DNA from: Cladopsammia gracilis
Taxonomy: Eukaryota; Cnidaria; Anthozoa; Scleractinia; Dendrophylliidae
Length of the DNA: 64,000 nucleotides
Assembly (NCBI GenBank): GCA_022457155.1
Contig: JAJGOT010000259.1
Span: forward strand, 395,001 to 459,000
Reading direction: 5' to 3'
Of the stretch, positions 32,914 to 46,611 are shown piece after piece. Under the pieces are notes generated by a model, which was not told the DNA's origin, searched no databases, and saw only the letters and a list, made by a program, of their open reading frames with translations. Both the position numbers and the translations under genes were made by a program. Position 1 is the stretch's first letter; the number at the start of each line of letters is the position of its first letter.

Positions 32914-33849
32914 TTAACCCTATTCAGACTGGGCTTTTTTAGGCAATCTGTGACTGGGGGGGGGGCTCCTCGGACCCCCTCTATATCTCTGGAACCAGTA
33001 AGGCTAGGACCATGAAATTTTCACACAATGTTCACCTCCATACAAGGAAACCTCACACCCAGTTTTGACCTGCCACACCCAATTATGACGTCACAATAAC
33101 GTCATTTTTTGTTTTTCCGACGTTTCTTTGATATTTTTTTATCCAGATGCTTAAAATATCAAATATAACTGTAAAATCATCTCTTTAATATTACAACATA
33201 ATAAATACAAACAAGGACACACTTGTAAAGCGAGAAAAAGCAATAAAAAGCGATAAAACTATAATTTTGAAATTATTGTCCGCCATCTTGGATCCGCCAT
33301 CTTGGATCCGCCATCTTGGATTTTCCTTTTTTTTTGTTTACATTAAAATTTAAAAAATATCTAAAAGAGAAAAGGATCAGAATGTATAAAACACGTATCA
33401 AACTAATGTCTATTATCCAAACAATGAACTTAGAAGCGTTATTTAATAAATAGTACAAAATGTTTGTCTATAAGTAAAAGAGAGCAAAAATTTACCTACC
33501 CCTCCCCCCCCCAAATTTGGTGTTAAAATTTTTTGATGTCTTTCAAGAACTAGTCCCAAGAAAAAACTATTCTAACAAGAAAATGCACTATAAGTCAAAG
33601 AACAAGATCTTAAAATAAAAAATTCACCATATTTTAATATTTTGAAAACCTATGTGTCAAAAACCGGTTGCCATGGCAACATGGTTAATCACACTGACAT
33701 GTTATGGATACCAAAATGTCCCTAGATAAAATCTATGAAAAGGTAGAAAATTTCAGCCACATAGCTATTTCGGTGTAAGAGTTATCACAATTTTACTGGA
33801 GGGGGGGTTCGAAAAGCCCCCCCCCCTCCCCCAGTCTGAATAGGGTTAA
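32914..33849. mobile_element. piggyBac-like non-autonomous element, unit 2 spacer
   Basis: Same ends and interior as in unit 1, differing by short poly-C length changes. Confidence 0.75.
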
Positions 33850-35845
33850 GAGATACTCAGAAGCCGCTTTAGTGGAAAAAGACGAGCTTTCAGGGATAAA
33901 ATCTTGCTTCGAGGAACTTCATGTATTACGTTTTTATCAATGTGGGAGATGTTTGTTTTTTACGGATTTCAGAACCAGAAGCGGAGATTTGAATTGCCAA
34001 GCAAGCGAGGGACTTAAAGGTAAAACAGATTACATTTTTCGATGGGAATTTATCTTGATATCAATCTGTGATTGACTTTTTCTTTGTGTTCTCGTTAGTT
34101 TTGGAGAATTGTTTATAAACGTGTAGCTTAAATTCAGTTGTTCAGTTGTATTAATTTCTTGAATTTCATCGAAGACACGGTTCGGCCTCGATGCGATATA
34201 AATGGTACGCGTTTTGCTTTTAAACATAAACTAATGGAGATTTGAATAAATTTTTTCCAAAGAAGATTGTGTTGTCCATTTTTATGTGTTTGTTCATTCA
34301 TTACATAGATTGAAAAGCGATTTTATGTAAACAAAACAAGACTTAGATTTTATACTCGCGTCGCCTTATGCAAATATGTTTGTATATTTTTGCAAGTTTG
34401 ATTTCCAAATCAGTTTCTCGGGCATTTTTTTACAAGCAACAACTGTATTTTAGTAATAGTTATTCTAGACGGAGAAAAAGTTGTTTTTGTGAACTTTTGT
34501 ACGGTCTAAATGTACTGAGCAGACGGTCGGGTGATACTGTTTTTGAGAATTGCTAAAATTGAAAAATAGCCCGGTCGGTCGTCAATCTTAATTCTTGTGT
34601 TTCCGACCTTTCACCTAAGTTAAGTTTCATCTTAGTTAAGCTTGTTCAGAGGGTCTTCAGAAAAATGGCACAACTGTTCGTCTTTCAGAGAAAAAGCCTG
34701 TGAGTATTTGGGGCGCGAGCGAAGCGCGAAGAAAGAGCGTGGAAATGCGCGCGGAGCGTGAAGCGCGAAGGGAATCCTCCCATCCCCTCCCGTTTCTAGC
34801 GCCTGCCACGCAGGCTATCAGAGAAATGGCACAATCCGTTCGGCTTTCAGAAAAATAGCCTACGAGTATTTGGGGCGCAAGCGAAGCGCGAGGAGAGAAG
34901 GTGGAGATGCCCGCGGAGCGCGGATCGTGGAGCGCGAAGGGAATCCTCCCTTCCCCTCCCGTTTCTAGCGCCTGCCACGCAGGCGATTAGAGAAACGGCA
35001 CAATCCGTTCGGCTTTCAGTATAATTGGGGTTTTCACTTACGTCATATCGAAATTCAGAACCATTAAACAACAGTTTTCGATTCCAAAATGTTTATGGAA
35101 TTGTAGAGATTCGTTCAAGAGTTATAGGCGAACGAGTATTAGACATTTTTGGTAAGAAATGTGTGGAGCGGTCATCTTGGTGCCCCACTCAGGGGCACCA
35201 AGTATCCACAAGTATCTGGTATCCACATACCATCTAAGAAACAGCTTTGTAGGATGTGTACTTTAGAATTTTATATTTTTATGACGTCATGTGCAAACCC
35301 CAATAGCCTGCTAGTATTTGGGGCGCAAGCGAAGCGCGAGGGGAGAGCGTGGAGACGCCCGCGGACCGCGGATCGTGGAGCGCGAAGGTAATCCTACCTT
35401 CCTTCCCGTTTTTCGCGCCTGCCGCGCACGCGATTAGAGAAATGGCACAATCTGTTCGGCTTTCAGAGTTTTCGAAGCGAGTAAGAGTTCCGGATTAACA
35501 GGATCGAGATTTTTAGGATATTTCCGAAGAACACCCCGTCATTTTTATATGTGAGCACCCATTTCATTTCCCCCCCCCCCTCCCGGGGAATACCTAACAA
35601 CTGGGAAAAATACGAAGCGATACTCAATGATTTTACTTCACTTAGCAAAAATACCTTGTACTTATGCTTAGCCTTTTTTTTTCTATGTATAAATTCATAT
35701 TAAATATAGAAGCAGTTCCTCTGGTATTTTTAAAAATAACAAGTTTTATTTAAAAATAACAAGTTGTTATCGCGTTTTGGCCATATATTAATATATTTTT
35801 AGGCAAATCTACTTATTAGCTCTACAGATTGCGTTCGTGCCTTAA

Positions 35846-36037
35846 GGGACGATTCGCAACGACGATTTTTAGCGCAACATGGGTGCGCGGACGATTTTCT
35901 TCGCAATTTTTACGTTGCGAAGTGTTTGAATCAGCTTCAAAAACTTGCAACGCAAAAACCAAATTTTACTCAAGTTGTTTCGTGTAACATACCTGTCGTT
36001 AATTTTGTTGCGCAAAAATCGTCGTGCGAATCGTCCC
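35846..36037. mobile_element. Inverted-repeat element, unit 2 spacer
   Basis: Same element with a small internal deletion (TTTTACTCAAG for TTTTACCGGTCAAG). Confidence 0.7.
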
Positions 36038-36375
36038 GTTTAACAGCCTTTATGTCTATCTGCTACTTTTAAAATATTTTAGCCGCACGTTTATAATAGA
36101 ATAGAAAATGAGGCGCATGTGCAAAAGTGATAAACATGCAGATAGTCGCATGCGGGCGAACCTTTGTTTAGTTATTGCTTCATTGGTATATGCGCCTCAT
36201 TTACAAACCGCGCTACTTGAAGCCGGATAACTTAAAAAGGTATGACCAGGGACGTTTTAAGAGGTAGCGGGGAGAGGGCTTCATTCAACAACCTCGATAA
36301 TTTAAAATCTAGTCTAACAGCATTCAGAGTATATACGACTACATATGAGAAAGCCAAAACATATTACTATGCCAA

Positions 36376-36494
36376 CTAAAAGAAATACACCATAACAGCA
36401 ATAAAAGCAGCAATCGAACCCGACCCTTTGTCCCTTACTTCGCCGTCGTTATTGAAGCTAGTCGTGATATTTCCGCTTCCAGGAGCTCTTGTAC
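36376..36494 (-). pseudogene. Duplicate terminal exon with GPI-like tail (unit 2)
   Basis: Same sequence and same CGG in place of CAG at the acceptor as in unit 1. It lies downstream of the broken exon 13 of copy 3. Confidence 0.6.
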
Positions 36495-37909
36495 CCGCAG
36501 ATTAACAACAACAACAACAATAAGCTCAGTGTATTGGCATGACTATAAATCGTTACAGTATTGTAAAAGCGTAAGATTACATAGACTTCAAAGTTAACAA
36601 ACAAACATACAAAGATAATCAAACAGATTACAATGAATTAAATCTGGGCCCGTTTCTCGAAAATCCCGGTAATTTTTCGGGTCCGAAGCCAAATATTGAA
36701 ATCAAAATCTAAAGAATAAAAGCGCGGGTCCTAGCGAACAAACCAGTCCATTTTGTTTTGCTAACTGATAGTTTTCTGGTACCATGACTGCACTCACTGC
36801 AGTCAGAATCAATCGGTATTAAGCTGACTTCTCTACGTCAGATCATCGTGTAATTTCTACCACCAACTGGTTTTGAATTGAAGTTTGGCAAGACGTATTT
36901 TCTGGAAAATCGATATTACCATGACGACGATAAACAAGAATCTTCAAAATATCTCAAAGTGAAAGTTTGCAAGATCAAGATTTCGATTTTGGAATTACTT
37001 CAAGATAGTGTCAAAATGTAATTTTCATTTACTTTCTCTTTGTGGAATGCAACATTACATTAAAACACAGTTAAACCTCAGGAAATATAATGTACGCGTC
37101 TTGAGTTTGTCTGGCATCAATTTGTCACTGGTGCCGCAGGGGGAGGGGGGGGGGTATTAAGGTATAATAGCGACGGGGAAGTGCAGTTGTTTGAAACTTG
37201 CGATCTGAGAACGTTTTTGCGTGGGTTAGAAATTTTGTGGTGACGATTTTTTGGGTGAAAGAGTCTGGTGAGGACCTTTTTATGAATTAATTAATTAAAT
37301 TAAAACTTTATTGAATCTCCCAATCAGGGTTTTTCAGACCCAACGTACATAAGCATATAAATAATTCATAAGGTAAGTGAAACATTGAATAAAAATGTCA
37401 AACGTTAAAATTGTGATAATAGCTAAAAACATCAAAAGGTAACTCTCGTAGCTAACAAGAAATGATTCGAAAAGGAATTCTCTAAGTTTCTTTTACATTT
37501 TGGGGTTAAGTTCTGGGCCTTTGAACTTTTTTAGGTCTGGTTTTAGCCTAACAGGACTTATCTTCGGGGACTAACAATTTGGCCTTATTCGGCCCTCTCA
37601 TTACTATTATAGCTATTTATAAATTAGTTGTATTAGTTTATCATTAACTAACCACTCATATATTTTTTTGAAATTCAAATTTAAGGAGCTGTACGGTTAT
37701 AGCTTTTTCCCTCAGTATAGCTTTGGCCCTGAGGAAGGCTAATTTTGCTAGCCGAAATGTTGGTCGCCAAATAAATCAGCCCATTTCGTTTGTCTTATTA
37801 GACTTCAAGTGACGTCTGGCTCGAGCATCTCTTGATTCATACTACTTGTGATCATTTTTCTACTTTTTTCACACTCTTTCACCTGATGGCCTTTCCGTGA
37901 TGGATATCA

Positions 37910-38094
37910 CTAGCAACAGCTTATATCTTTCTTGTCAACCACTATGTGGAGGAAGATTGAAGTGATCATGACACAAGCCGCATTACTCCAACAGTAATAC
38001 CAAAGATAGCCCCGCCCGACAAACCGCCTTCATCATCATCAGCTTTGTCATCATCAGTTTTTGTATGTATATTGCCGCTACCGGGGATCTTGTT
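37910..38094 (-). pseudogene. Copy 3 exon 13, broken transmembrane exon
   Basis: It is 185 nt against 188 in copies 2 and 4. One base is lost at GCATTACTCC (GCATATACTCC elsewhere) and two in GGGGATCTTGTTC (GGGAGCTCTTGTTCC elsewhere). The acceptor AG remains. Spliced at phase 1 it reads five altered codons and then TAG, before the helix. Confidence 0.75.
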
Positions 38095-38116
38095 CTACAG
38101 TTAAAAACGCCAAAAA

Positions 38117-38365
38117 AAATGAAAGTACAACTGAATTGAGTCTGTGGATGAAATCCTAAGCTTCCGAGGAGCTCTTTTACCTACAGGCCTAGGTAAAAAC
38201 GCCAGAACAGACAAAGTACAACTGAATTGAGTATGTGGATGAAATCTTAGCTTCCGAGGAGCTCTTTTACCTACAGGCCTAGGTAAAAACGCCAGAACAG
38301 ACAAAGTACAACTGAATTGAGTATGTGGATGAAATCATTAGCTTCCGGTTGCTGTTGTACCTAAA
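38117..38365 (-). repeat. 91-bp exon-13-like tandem repeat (unit 2)
   Basis: Two full units plus the diverged one. The second unit has GAGTATGTGG where unit 1 has GAGTCTGTGG, showing local exchange between repeats. Confidence 0.68.
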
Positions 38366-38478
38366 AACATCAGAACAGTCGAGATGAATGGATGGGCGAA
38401 ATAGAACTGAATTTAGACTGTGGATGAAATCTCTAAGTATGACTACTTTAAAGGAATAGAATGTTACCTTCTGTGGTC

Positions 38479-38509
<31 letters not shown>

Positions 38510-38831
38510 TTTATATAGCGCTTATACATCGCGGTTCTAAGCGCTTTACAATAACACCAGGAATAACAAAGAACCTAATGATAGCATTTGTCGCGAAGGG
38601 GAATTTGTCGTTTATCGGTGGTTGGGGAGGGGGGAGAACTCCCTTATATCAGCCATACGGGGACGTTCCGTTTGACAGGGTGTGGTTTCTGGGCTTTTGC
38701 CCAGAAAATCTTAGAGTAATTTTGTAATTTTTTAATCTTTTAAACTTAGTTTTTAACCATTTTTATTTAACAGGGTCTCGCAGAATACCACTACAATAGT
38801 GAAGTGAGCTCCCTGTATAAAGGGAGCTGTA

Positions 38832-38874
<43 letters not shown>

Positions 38875-39098
38875 TATTTATTTAAAAAAAAATTATTATT
38901 ATTATTATATAATTGTCGCGAGTCTGTCCTTAACAGGGTCTGAATCTGCCTAACAGAGTATGGTTGCACGGTTGTCGTCGTCAGTACATATTCAGCATTT
39001 AGCATTTCGAGATTGGAGACGTATGCTTAATTGCAATTGCCAATACCGTCAACTCTGTCTAAGACGGACAATTATCTCAAGGTAACAGTGTCTCTTAC

Positions 39099-39325
39099 CT
39101 TCTTTTCCTCCATAACACGAATTGATATTTGCGCAGTATTTTTTGTTAAGTGGGGAGTCGTGTTTATCTCGTACGCACCAGTAACATCCCACGACTCCAT
39201 CACAGGAATTTGAATCCAACTTTTTGTCGCACTGAGGGTCAAAGCACTTCTGTAAATCTTCCACTGAAGGATCGTTTACTTGTTCAGATGAGACCACAGT
39301 CGCTGCTACGGGACAAATGGAAACG
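39099..39325 (-). CDS. Copy 3 exon 12 (PSI-like cysteine cluster)
   Basis: Open, 227 nt, same protein as copy 2. Confidence 0.85.
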
Positions 39326-39448
39326 CTAACGAAAAGAAAGAGTGTTGTATAAACCCTTTATACCTCGGAAGTGATCATCACTAAATATCGCCATGAGAGG
39401 TCATGAGAATTGTGGATACGATCACTAAAGATACCTTCCCTGATATTC

Positions 39449-39861
39449 TAACAACTTTTTTACCACAATTGCCGCTAAACTCGCAATCTGATTGGTCGAC
39501 GTGAGTGGTAAATGAGAGTCCAGACAACGGTGCTGACGCTAACATCACGTACACTTGAAAAACACCAATCAGATTGCGAGAAAGTTATAGACAACGCTTG
39601 CTCTTTCTTTGCTGTCACGTTTTGTAACAAAACTTCGATTTTTCCTTGTGTTTTTTTCTAAATATTGTTGTAAAAAACAAATTTCCACCGGTTTTCCGTG
39701 GTGTGGACTCTTATTTACCACGATTTACGTCATCACATGGTCAAAATTTGTTGCTGACTCACTCGGCTGCGCCTCGTGAGTCCACAACATTTTGACCATG
39801 TGATGACGTAAATCGTGGTAAATAAGAGTCCACACCACGGAAAACTGGTTTAAATTTGTTA
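39449..39861. mobile_element. Hairpin element in intron 11, unit 3
   Basis: Same element and position as in unit 2; one base differs near the left end (CCACAATT for CCACAGTT). Confidence 0.75.
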
Positions 39862-40288
39862 ACTCTACACTCTTCATTTAGAAAGATATGGGGACAAGGA
39901 AGGAGAATTTGTATTTTGATATTTGGAACCAAAGGGTTAAGCACATGATTCAGTTACTACCAAGGTTCTTATAATTTGATCAATTCATATGGTAAGAAAA
40001 TCTTTAAAAGAAAGAGACTGCTTAGTGATCGCGTTTGATGAGCAAGTTAGAACGACAACCCAAATTAATTGAAATTCATTGATTGGCATTGGCAGCCAAT
40101 AGTCAACGAGAGAGAACCAACCAGACTTGCGCATTTCTAATGCACTCTATTAACAATTTAGAGTCTATTCACTTTTAGTCGGCTTGTTCTTAAGCATATC
40201 CTATCGCTCGCTCCCCCCCCCCCCCCACCCCAGAAGGAGCCTGTGCCTTGTGGTCGATCTTACAACAAAGTTTTTACTTAGAACTTAC

Positions 40289-40445
40289 CTGCTTGCTGGA
40301 AACTCATTTCTGCAGTAATAAAATTCAAGCCGTGAGAGGCAAGGGCACTCGCAAGTCAATTCAGGTACATTCGAGCATTCTCTGTTGGCAGAGCCGCAAG
40401 TGATGCAAGATTTTGACTGACATGAACTGTCAATTTTTTTGATAC
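40289..40445 (-). CDS. Copy 3 exon 11 (cysteine-rich)
   Basis: Open, 157 nt. A two-base deletion in the upstream intron (TTTCTGTCC for TTTCTGTGTCC near 40620) lengthens the open frame but is outside the exon. Confidence 0.83.
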
Positions 40446-40927
40446 CTGAAAATATATAGGCAAGTTTATAATTACCTAGCATTTCTAGAGTCGTTATTAG
40501 AACCCTCATAGAGGAAAATGAATACAATGGTAATGCTAAAACGCGGTGATCAATTCCAAACTTCAAACGTCCCCCCTCCAGGTATACCCTGAGCATACCT
40601 TGGGTATTTGATTTTTTTCTGTCCAGGGGATTGGGTATTTGAACTTTGCCTGAGTGGAATAGATGGGGAATTTGAACCGCAAATGTCATGTTCTCAAAGT
40701 ATAAATGTGATTCATTCTCAGACCACAGGAACATTCAGTAAATCCGAGTACATTGCCGACTACATTGCCACATAAAAGTGACAATTATAAAGATATTGAC
40801 TGACATTTGTTTTTGGGAAGAAGCATTTCATCCGAGCTAGGGTAGGGCATGTGAATGCAATTTTGGCCCAAGGGGGCGGTAATTTGAACGAACCAATCTT
40901 CAAAAATTCGAATATTCCGGGAGTTAC

Positions 40928-41340
40928 CTGGGAGGGGATGTTGAAGTTTCGAATTAATGGCTGATAAAATCAGCATTGTGTGAACCGAAAAATTCTCACC
41001 TAAAAACGCGTTACTTACAGCCACACTAGAAATCTGGTACTGTTTACACCGCTGTCCAGTAGTCAGCGTGTTCACGCCTTGAAATGGAATACTCAGCTCA
41101 TAAAAGTTCTCTGTGTTAATTTTCTCCAAGTTTCTACATTGTTTTTTCACCAAATGTCCTTTCTGTATAAGGTCCTCTGCTATCTCTTTTTCTTTCGCGG
41201 TGATGTGGATGTACTCCAGTTTTTTCGCTGTGATGTCAGGTGTCAGGAAATCTTTGTGCATGATAAGAAATCCCGCTCCATCTAACACGAAACACTCGTA
41301 GTTGCTTTCTTTGCATTTTGGATATGTATCAGTCAGGAGT
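40928..41340 (-). CDS. Copy 3 exon 10
   Basis: Open, 413 nt; TPDI and VHTM as in copies 2 and 4. Confidence 0.8.
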
Positions 41341-41769
41341 CTGAAAAGATAATAATTATATCAGTTATTTAGTCAGTAATAATGATCAGGGAGTATATCA
41401 GTAGTCTGTTAAGTGGGATATTCCGAATAGTATGTTGTATCAAGTATGAGGTATGTTTAAATCCTGGATGATTCATAGCTTTACTTGTTTATTTTGTTCA
41501 GGCGGTGATGGTTAGCGCGATGGTCTAATGTGATATCTCGGATAAAGTTAGTCTTAAAAAAGACTGTACGTGTGATTGCTGATATGAAGTTCGACCACAG
41601 GAGTATCAGCAGTAGGTCGACTATTGGATACTATGGATACTACAGGGTTAATCCCAATACTCTAATCACGTGATCGTTTGTATATATATACCGCGGTATA
41701 TACACGATATACCGCGGTACAGTATACCGCTTGTATATCGTTTATGGTGCTTATAATTAAGACGCTTAC

Positions 41770-41958
41770 TTTTGAAAATACGACAAAGGGAAGTCCGCAC
41801 CCATAACTCCAATCACGTGATCGTTGGTACTGTGTTTATGGCTTGATTCACCGCGGTATATCGTGTGGGAAGCGGTTATCACGACACCTGCTCCAAACGC
41901 GTCTATGTAAGGAGTGGACAGAGCAACCAATCCCGTGTTACGTAGCGCGGCATGATAC
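41770..41958 (-). CDS. Copy 3 exon 9 (second Cache module)
   Basis: Open, 189 nt; GESSHKHS as in copies 2 and 4. Confidence 0.88.
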
Positions 41959-42296
41959 CTACATGTCAGAGCGAGACGATATTTATTCAAAGTCGCCAAA
42001 TCTGCATATTTCATGCAATTTGCATATTAAATGTGAAATTAAATGAATAGACGTTTAACTCCAAAATTCTTAAAGTTTGTTTAAATCGTAGGAAGTGACA
42101 AATTCCTTAACAGAAAGACGAATTTCGTCGCATCTATTCTAAATTCTATATATTGATTAAATTTCCGGAGATACCTGTTACCATGGTAGTAATGGTCATA
42201 TATTGTTAAATTGGACTCTGATAATTTAAACTGGACAACATGTCATCCAATTTAACCATAAGTGCATTTTGACAAAATGTCTGGATAAAACATTAC

Positions 42297-42609
42297 CATG
42301 GTCTTTTTGTTGGGTCGTATGACTTTGCCAGCATAATTCCGGGTGTTATTCTGAAGACGCCATTTGATGTGCCAAAATATCTCCACACAAGGTACTTTGT
42401 ATAAGCTGCCTTCTCCTGTAACCAAATGTCGTCGACCTCACTGGTAGCAACCACTGTGTCTCGTATGCCTGGTTTGAATCCAGGATTCACAGCGCTTGTA
42501 CTTGTCATGTACGATTTGTATGCTTTCACACGAGATACCGTCTCATCCAAGCCAAGGTAAGTATATGGATCTGTGAAGGCTTCTGCACCAAACTTCACCA
42601 CAGTTGTAT
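42297..42609 (-). CDS. Copy 3 exon 8 (second Cache module)
   Basis: Open, 313 nt, identical in protein to copies 2 and 4 (ATSEV, DPTK). Confidence 0.9.
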
Positions 42610-43199
42610 CTATTATAGTAAAATATTTAAACGGACAAGAATATCAGTTATGTTTCACCAGTGAGATATTTCGGGTGAAATAAGTATTTAAAAGACCCCA
42701 TGATGTTTGAACGCAGAAGAAACAGCCAGCTTGTGATTTGATATCTCGCCATTATTCCATGATCATTTTGTACATTACTCAGTGACATTTTAACTTAAAA
42801 GTTCAAAATCACACAATCGTCTGATGATTCTTTGTTATAACCCCTACTCTTTCGAACTAAGATACCTGATGTAGATGCAGATTACGTTTTACTGGTTAAT
42901 GTCTTCTGCTGTCATGATGGTGTTAATTTCCATAAAGTTACGAAACCACTAGGTTATGTCTACTTGAAAGGAGAATGTCTACGCGAAAAAAGACATCGTT
43001 TACCTACCTTTAGATGCATATCTTGAAAACTGAATACAGGGTTCATTGGGCCTTAATAAGTCTAAACGATGATACAAGAACTTGAAACCTGTTTAAAGCC
43101 AAAAGTAAGGAATAGTTAAAATTGGGGTCGTGGCATGGATCGAACGTTTATATAGGCGACTATGACGACGAAGAATGTGAGGACGATAATGATATGATA

Positions 43200-43564
43200 A
43201 CGATGATATTGATGATGATGATATGATGATGATGATGATAGTGATGATGATGATGAGTGATGATGATGATGATGATAGTGATGATGATGATGATGATAGT
43301 GATGATGATGATGATGATGATGATGATAGTGATGATGATGATGATGATGATGATAGTGATGATGATGATGATGATGATGATGATAGTGATGATGATGATG
43401 ATGATGATGATAGTGATGATGATAGTGATAGTGATGATGATGATGATGATGATGATAGTGATGATGATAGTGATGATGATGATGATGATGATAGTGATGA
43501 TGATGATAGTGATAGTGATGATGATAGTGATGATGATGATGATGATAGTGATTATGTTGATGAT

Positions 43565-43599
<35 letters not shown>

Positions 43600-43755
43600 A
43601 GTGATGTTGATGATGATGATAGTGACGATAGTGATGATGATAGTTATGATAGTGATGATAGTGATGATGATAGTGATGATAATGATGACGATGATGATGA
43701 TGATGATGATGATAGTGATGATGATGACGATGACGACGCTGATGATCATAACGAT
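43200..43755. repeat. GAT microsatellite, intron 7 of copy 3
   Basis: About 555 bp with several one-base losses that break the triplet phase, for example ATGATGAGTGATG near 43255. Confidence 0.95.
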
Positions 43756-43817
43756 GAAATTTCAAAGCGGTCAAAAAACGTTGTAAGAAAATCGTATTCA
43801 AAAGTCTAGTTGAATAA

Positions 43818-44670
43818 ATAGAGGTTACTTCACGGTTGGTGAGCGCGTACGATTTTTATTCACGAGTTGGGAAGAATCACAAACGAACGAGCGAGGCTTT
43901 GCGAGCGAGTGAGTTTGTAATTCTTTCCAACGAGTGAATAAAACTCGTACAAGCGAACGAACCGTGAAGTAATTTGTTTATTAAATGCATACTGAGATTT
44001 ACACAACAGAAAAACAAGACGAAACGATTAAATTATCAACACTTCAGTGGAAGGGTTCTTGGTTTATTGTCAGACTCAACTTTCAAGTGGAAAAATTCAC
44101 CGAATTCACACATCTAACAAAAATAACCACGACAATAATTTTTTCCAAAACTATAACAAGACTATACATAATAAGACACTTTACGACAAAAACAAACCAG
44201 TTTGCGTACCTGTTTTTTGAAGTTTTTTGCCGCTTTGATAACAACAACAAATGGCGAGAGTTCAAACTGGCTTGCACGTTTGGCGATTTAATTGCTTTTT
44301 TAGCTTCTTTTAGCCTTATTCTTTCTCCTGTTAAACGTATATTTTCCCTTTCAGCAAAATCTGTTAAAGTTCTTTTCTTTAGGTCCGCAGAAATCCGCAT
44401 TTTTCATTGAAGTTATGGAACTTTAAACCCTTTTGTCGCCATGAATGAATTTCTTCGAGGCCTTCAAGGAGGGCGAAGGCACACTGAATGGCGGGAATTC
44501 CCGCGTACGATTTTTGTCACTAGTGAAAAATGTCGTATCGCGATTCTGATTGGTCATACGATATTCTTCACTAGTGGGGAAAATCGTATGACCAATAGGA
44601 TGGCTTGTCATACGTGAAGGGACGATTTTTATCTCACAGTTTTCTGGTGTGTAAATCTCAGTATGTATAT
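43818..44670. mobile_element. 853-bp composite insertion in intron 7, unit 3
   Basis: Identical borders and length to the unit 2 insertion; the AATAA copies are at 43813 and 44671. Confidence 0.75.
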
Positions 44671-44928
44671 AATAATTAAGGTAAACAGATAAGCGAACCA
44701 AATGGATTAAAGAAGTATCGTAACAGTTTAGGTACGTACGGCATTTTAGTTATGTCATATTAATCCGTTTCCCAACTTCATTGTTAACGATATGTTTTAT
44801 GGTTATGGTCTTATGGTTTATGATCAGTACCCGTCACCTTTTTACTCTGCAAATTCAAAACATGACAGCTCAAACGGTTACTTTTAAGAGTGTTTTATTT
44901 TTTATCAATACGATTATTTACTATATAC

Positions 44929-45124
44929 CTGAAGGAATGGTCTGACTAATAGTATTTCATCCTTATCACCATCTGCCACCACAATTCCCACGGTGAAATT
45001 GGTTTTAGCAACTGGTCTCCAGTAATAAGTCGACGGCACATCTAAAACTGTAACTCCTTCCTTGACTTGGCCACCACGAGCAAGATATCGCTTTGATGAG
45101 AATGACGCGTTTCCGGATCCACCA
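44929..45124 (-). pseudogene. Copy 3 exon 7, frameshifted
   Basis: The exon is 196 nt rather than 197. One G is missing about 20 bases before the donor, so the frame leaves DEILSSQTIPS and reads LVRPFLQ instead. Both splice sites remain normal. All downstream exons would be read out of frame. Confidence 0.8.
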
Positions 45125-45158
45125 CTGAGACAGTAACAAAAGCTAATAAAGAAACAGC

Positions 45159-45270
45159 TTAACCCTTTAAACTCCCAAAAGAGCCCAAAATCAAAATTCA
45201 AGAAACATCCCAAATTTCATTTTGTAAAAATTAATGTCTTCATAATTGACTCTGGGAGTGATAGGGTTAA
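45159..45270. mobile_element. TTAA-flanked mini element, intron 6 of copy 3
   Basis: 112 bp, same as in copy 2. Confidence 0.65.
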
Positions 45271-45411
45271 AAAATAAGACAATATGAACAGTAAACTGGA
45301 TAGATGGGCTTTATTGAAAAGCTCTAAAAATGAAGTTAGTGGTATATTTTTCTGAACCAAACTTTCGAAAGTACTTACTAATTGATGCACGAATTTCCGC
45401 AAGGTACTTAC

Positions 45412-45685
45412 ATTTTGATAGATTGAAAAACCATGTTAAAGCCTGGTTCGGATTCCAAGGCAGTAATGTCCATAAAAATTGGGTCCACAAAAGCGTTAGA
45501 CGGGGCTGGCAGAAGAGGGTGCATCATGGTCCTCCCGGAGCTGTCCGCCATCCATACATAACTTAGTTGGCCTTTCTGAAAGTACGTGACTTCGGAAAGA
45601 AGATCGGCCATGCTGATATCTGTACCAACAACACCGATAAATTTACCTTGGTGATAACATGGTAGTGTTATGGATGTTAAAAGTC
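45412..45685 (-). CDS. Copy 3 exon 6 (Cache)
   Basis: Open, 274 nt, identical to copy 2. Confidence 0.9.
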
Positions 45686-46041
45686 CTGATGAAATAAAAT
45701 GGAATCGGTGAGATATCATACATATAGCATCTGTGTAATTGTGGGTTGGAAAAAGGTATTGTGGGAAGACATCTTAGCATCCTAAACACACAATCACGGA
45801 ACAGGCTGTCCGAGGTTGTGGTTTCATCTTACCACCAAAGTCGGTGCACATATATAGACTTGTAGAGGTGGATTGCAGAACGGCCTATAATTTGGGAGCC
45901 GAAACATTTTGAATATCCCCTCACAGGGATGGGACTCTAAGCATTTGAAGCCCTTTAAATCTTCTAGGACCGCGCCCTTTCCCTTTTCCAGGCAGTCACT
46001 GATGTAATATACGGCTAATACGAGTGGTAACCGTTTCTTAC

Positions 46042-46177
46042 CTGTGCCAAAAGCGTCAATGTAAGGGATGGATATGATTGGCTCATTGCGAACGGTATTG
46101 GATGAGAAAAAGTCGTAATAAGTAGCCATGTCACTTCGCAATTTCTCTGCGTTCGCCACATAGGTAAATTTTCCAAC
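46042..46177 (-). CDS. Copy 3 exon 5 (Cache)
   Basis: Open, 136 nt, identical to copies 1 and 2. Confidence 0.87.
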
Positions 46178-46335
46178 CTTGAAGCAAAACAAAACGTTTG
46201 AAACGGCGAGTTAGTTTGCAACCAGAGAAAACATATTGCAGCGTCTCTGAAGTTGGTCAAGTCTGAAAATTAAACTTAATATTACAGTTTCTCCTTTGAA
46301 ATATTTGGATGCTAAAGTTCAAGTAAAATAAGTAA

Positions 46336-46611
46336 TACAATTTTTAAATGAAAGGACCACTCGACAAATTGGAAGTACTGGATCCTTGTGAAGGATCTGA
46401 TCAGCAGAAATAATTATAAACAAATAAAATGAAAGGCTGATCGTACAGAAAGGAATATATTTTAAACCGATTAATTTCGAACGGCACGGCCGTTCTTCTT
46501 CAGGGTATAACCGTACGGTTATACCCTGAAGAAGAACGGCCGTGCCGTTCGAAATTAATCGGTTAAAAATATATTCCTTTCTGTACGATCAGCCTTTCAT
46601 TTTATTTGTTT
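46336..46611. mobile_element. 276-bp palindromic insertion in intron 4, unit 3
   Basis: Same borders, length and target duplication as in unit 2 (copies at 46325 and 46612). Confidence 0.78.

Larger units (their letters stand above)
19277..39098. repeat. Tandem unit 2 of about 19.8 kb
   Basis: Holds exons 12 to 1 of copy 2 and the spacer with exon 13 of copy 3. It aligns with unit 3 nearly base for base apart from microsatellite length and scattered single-base indels. Confidence 0.95.
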
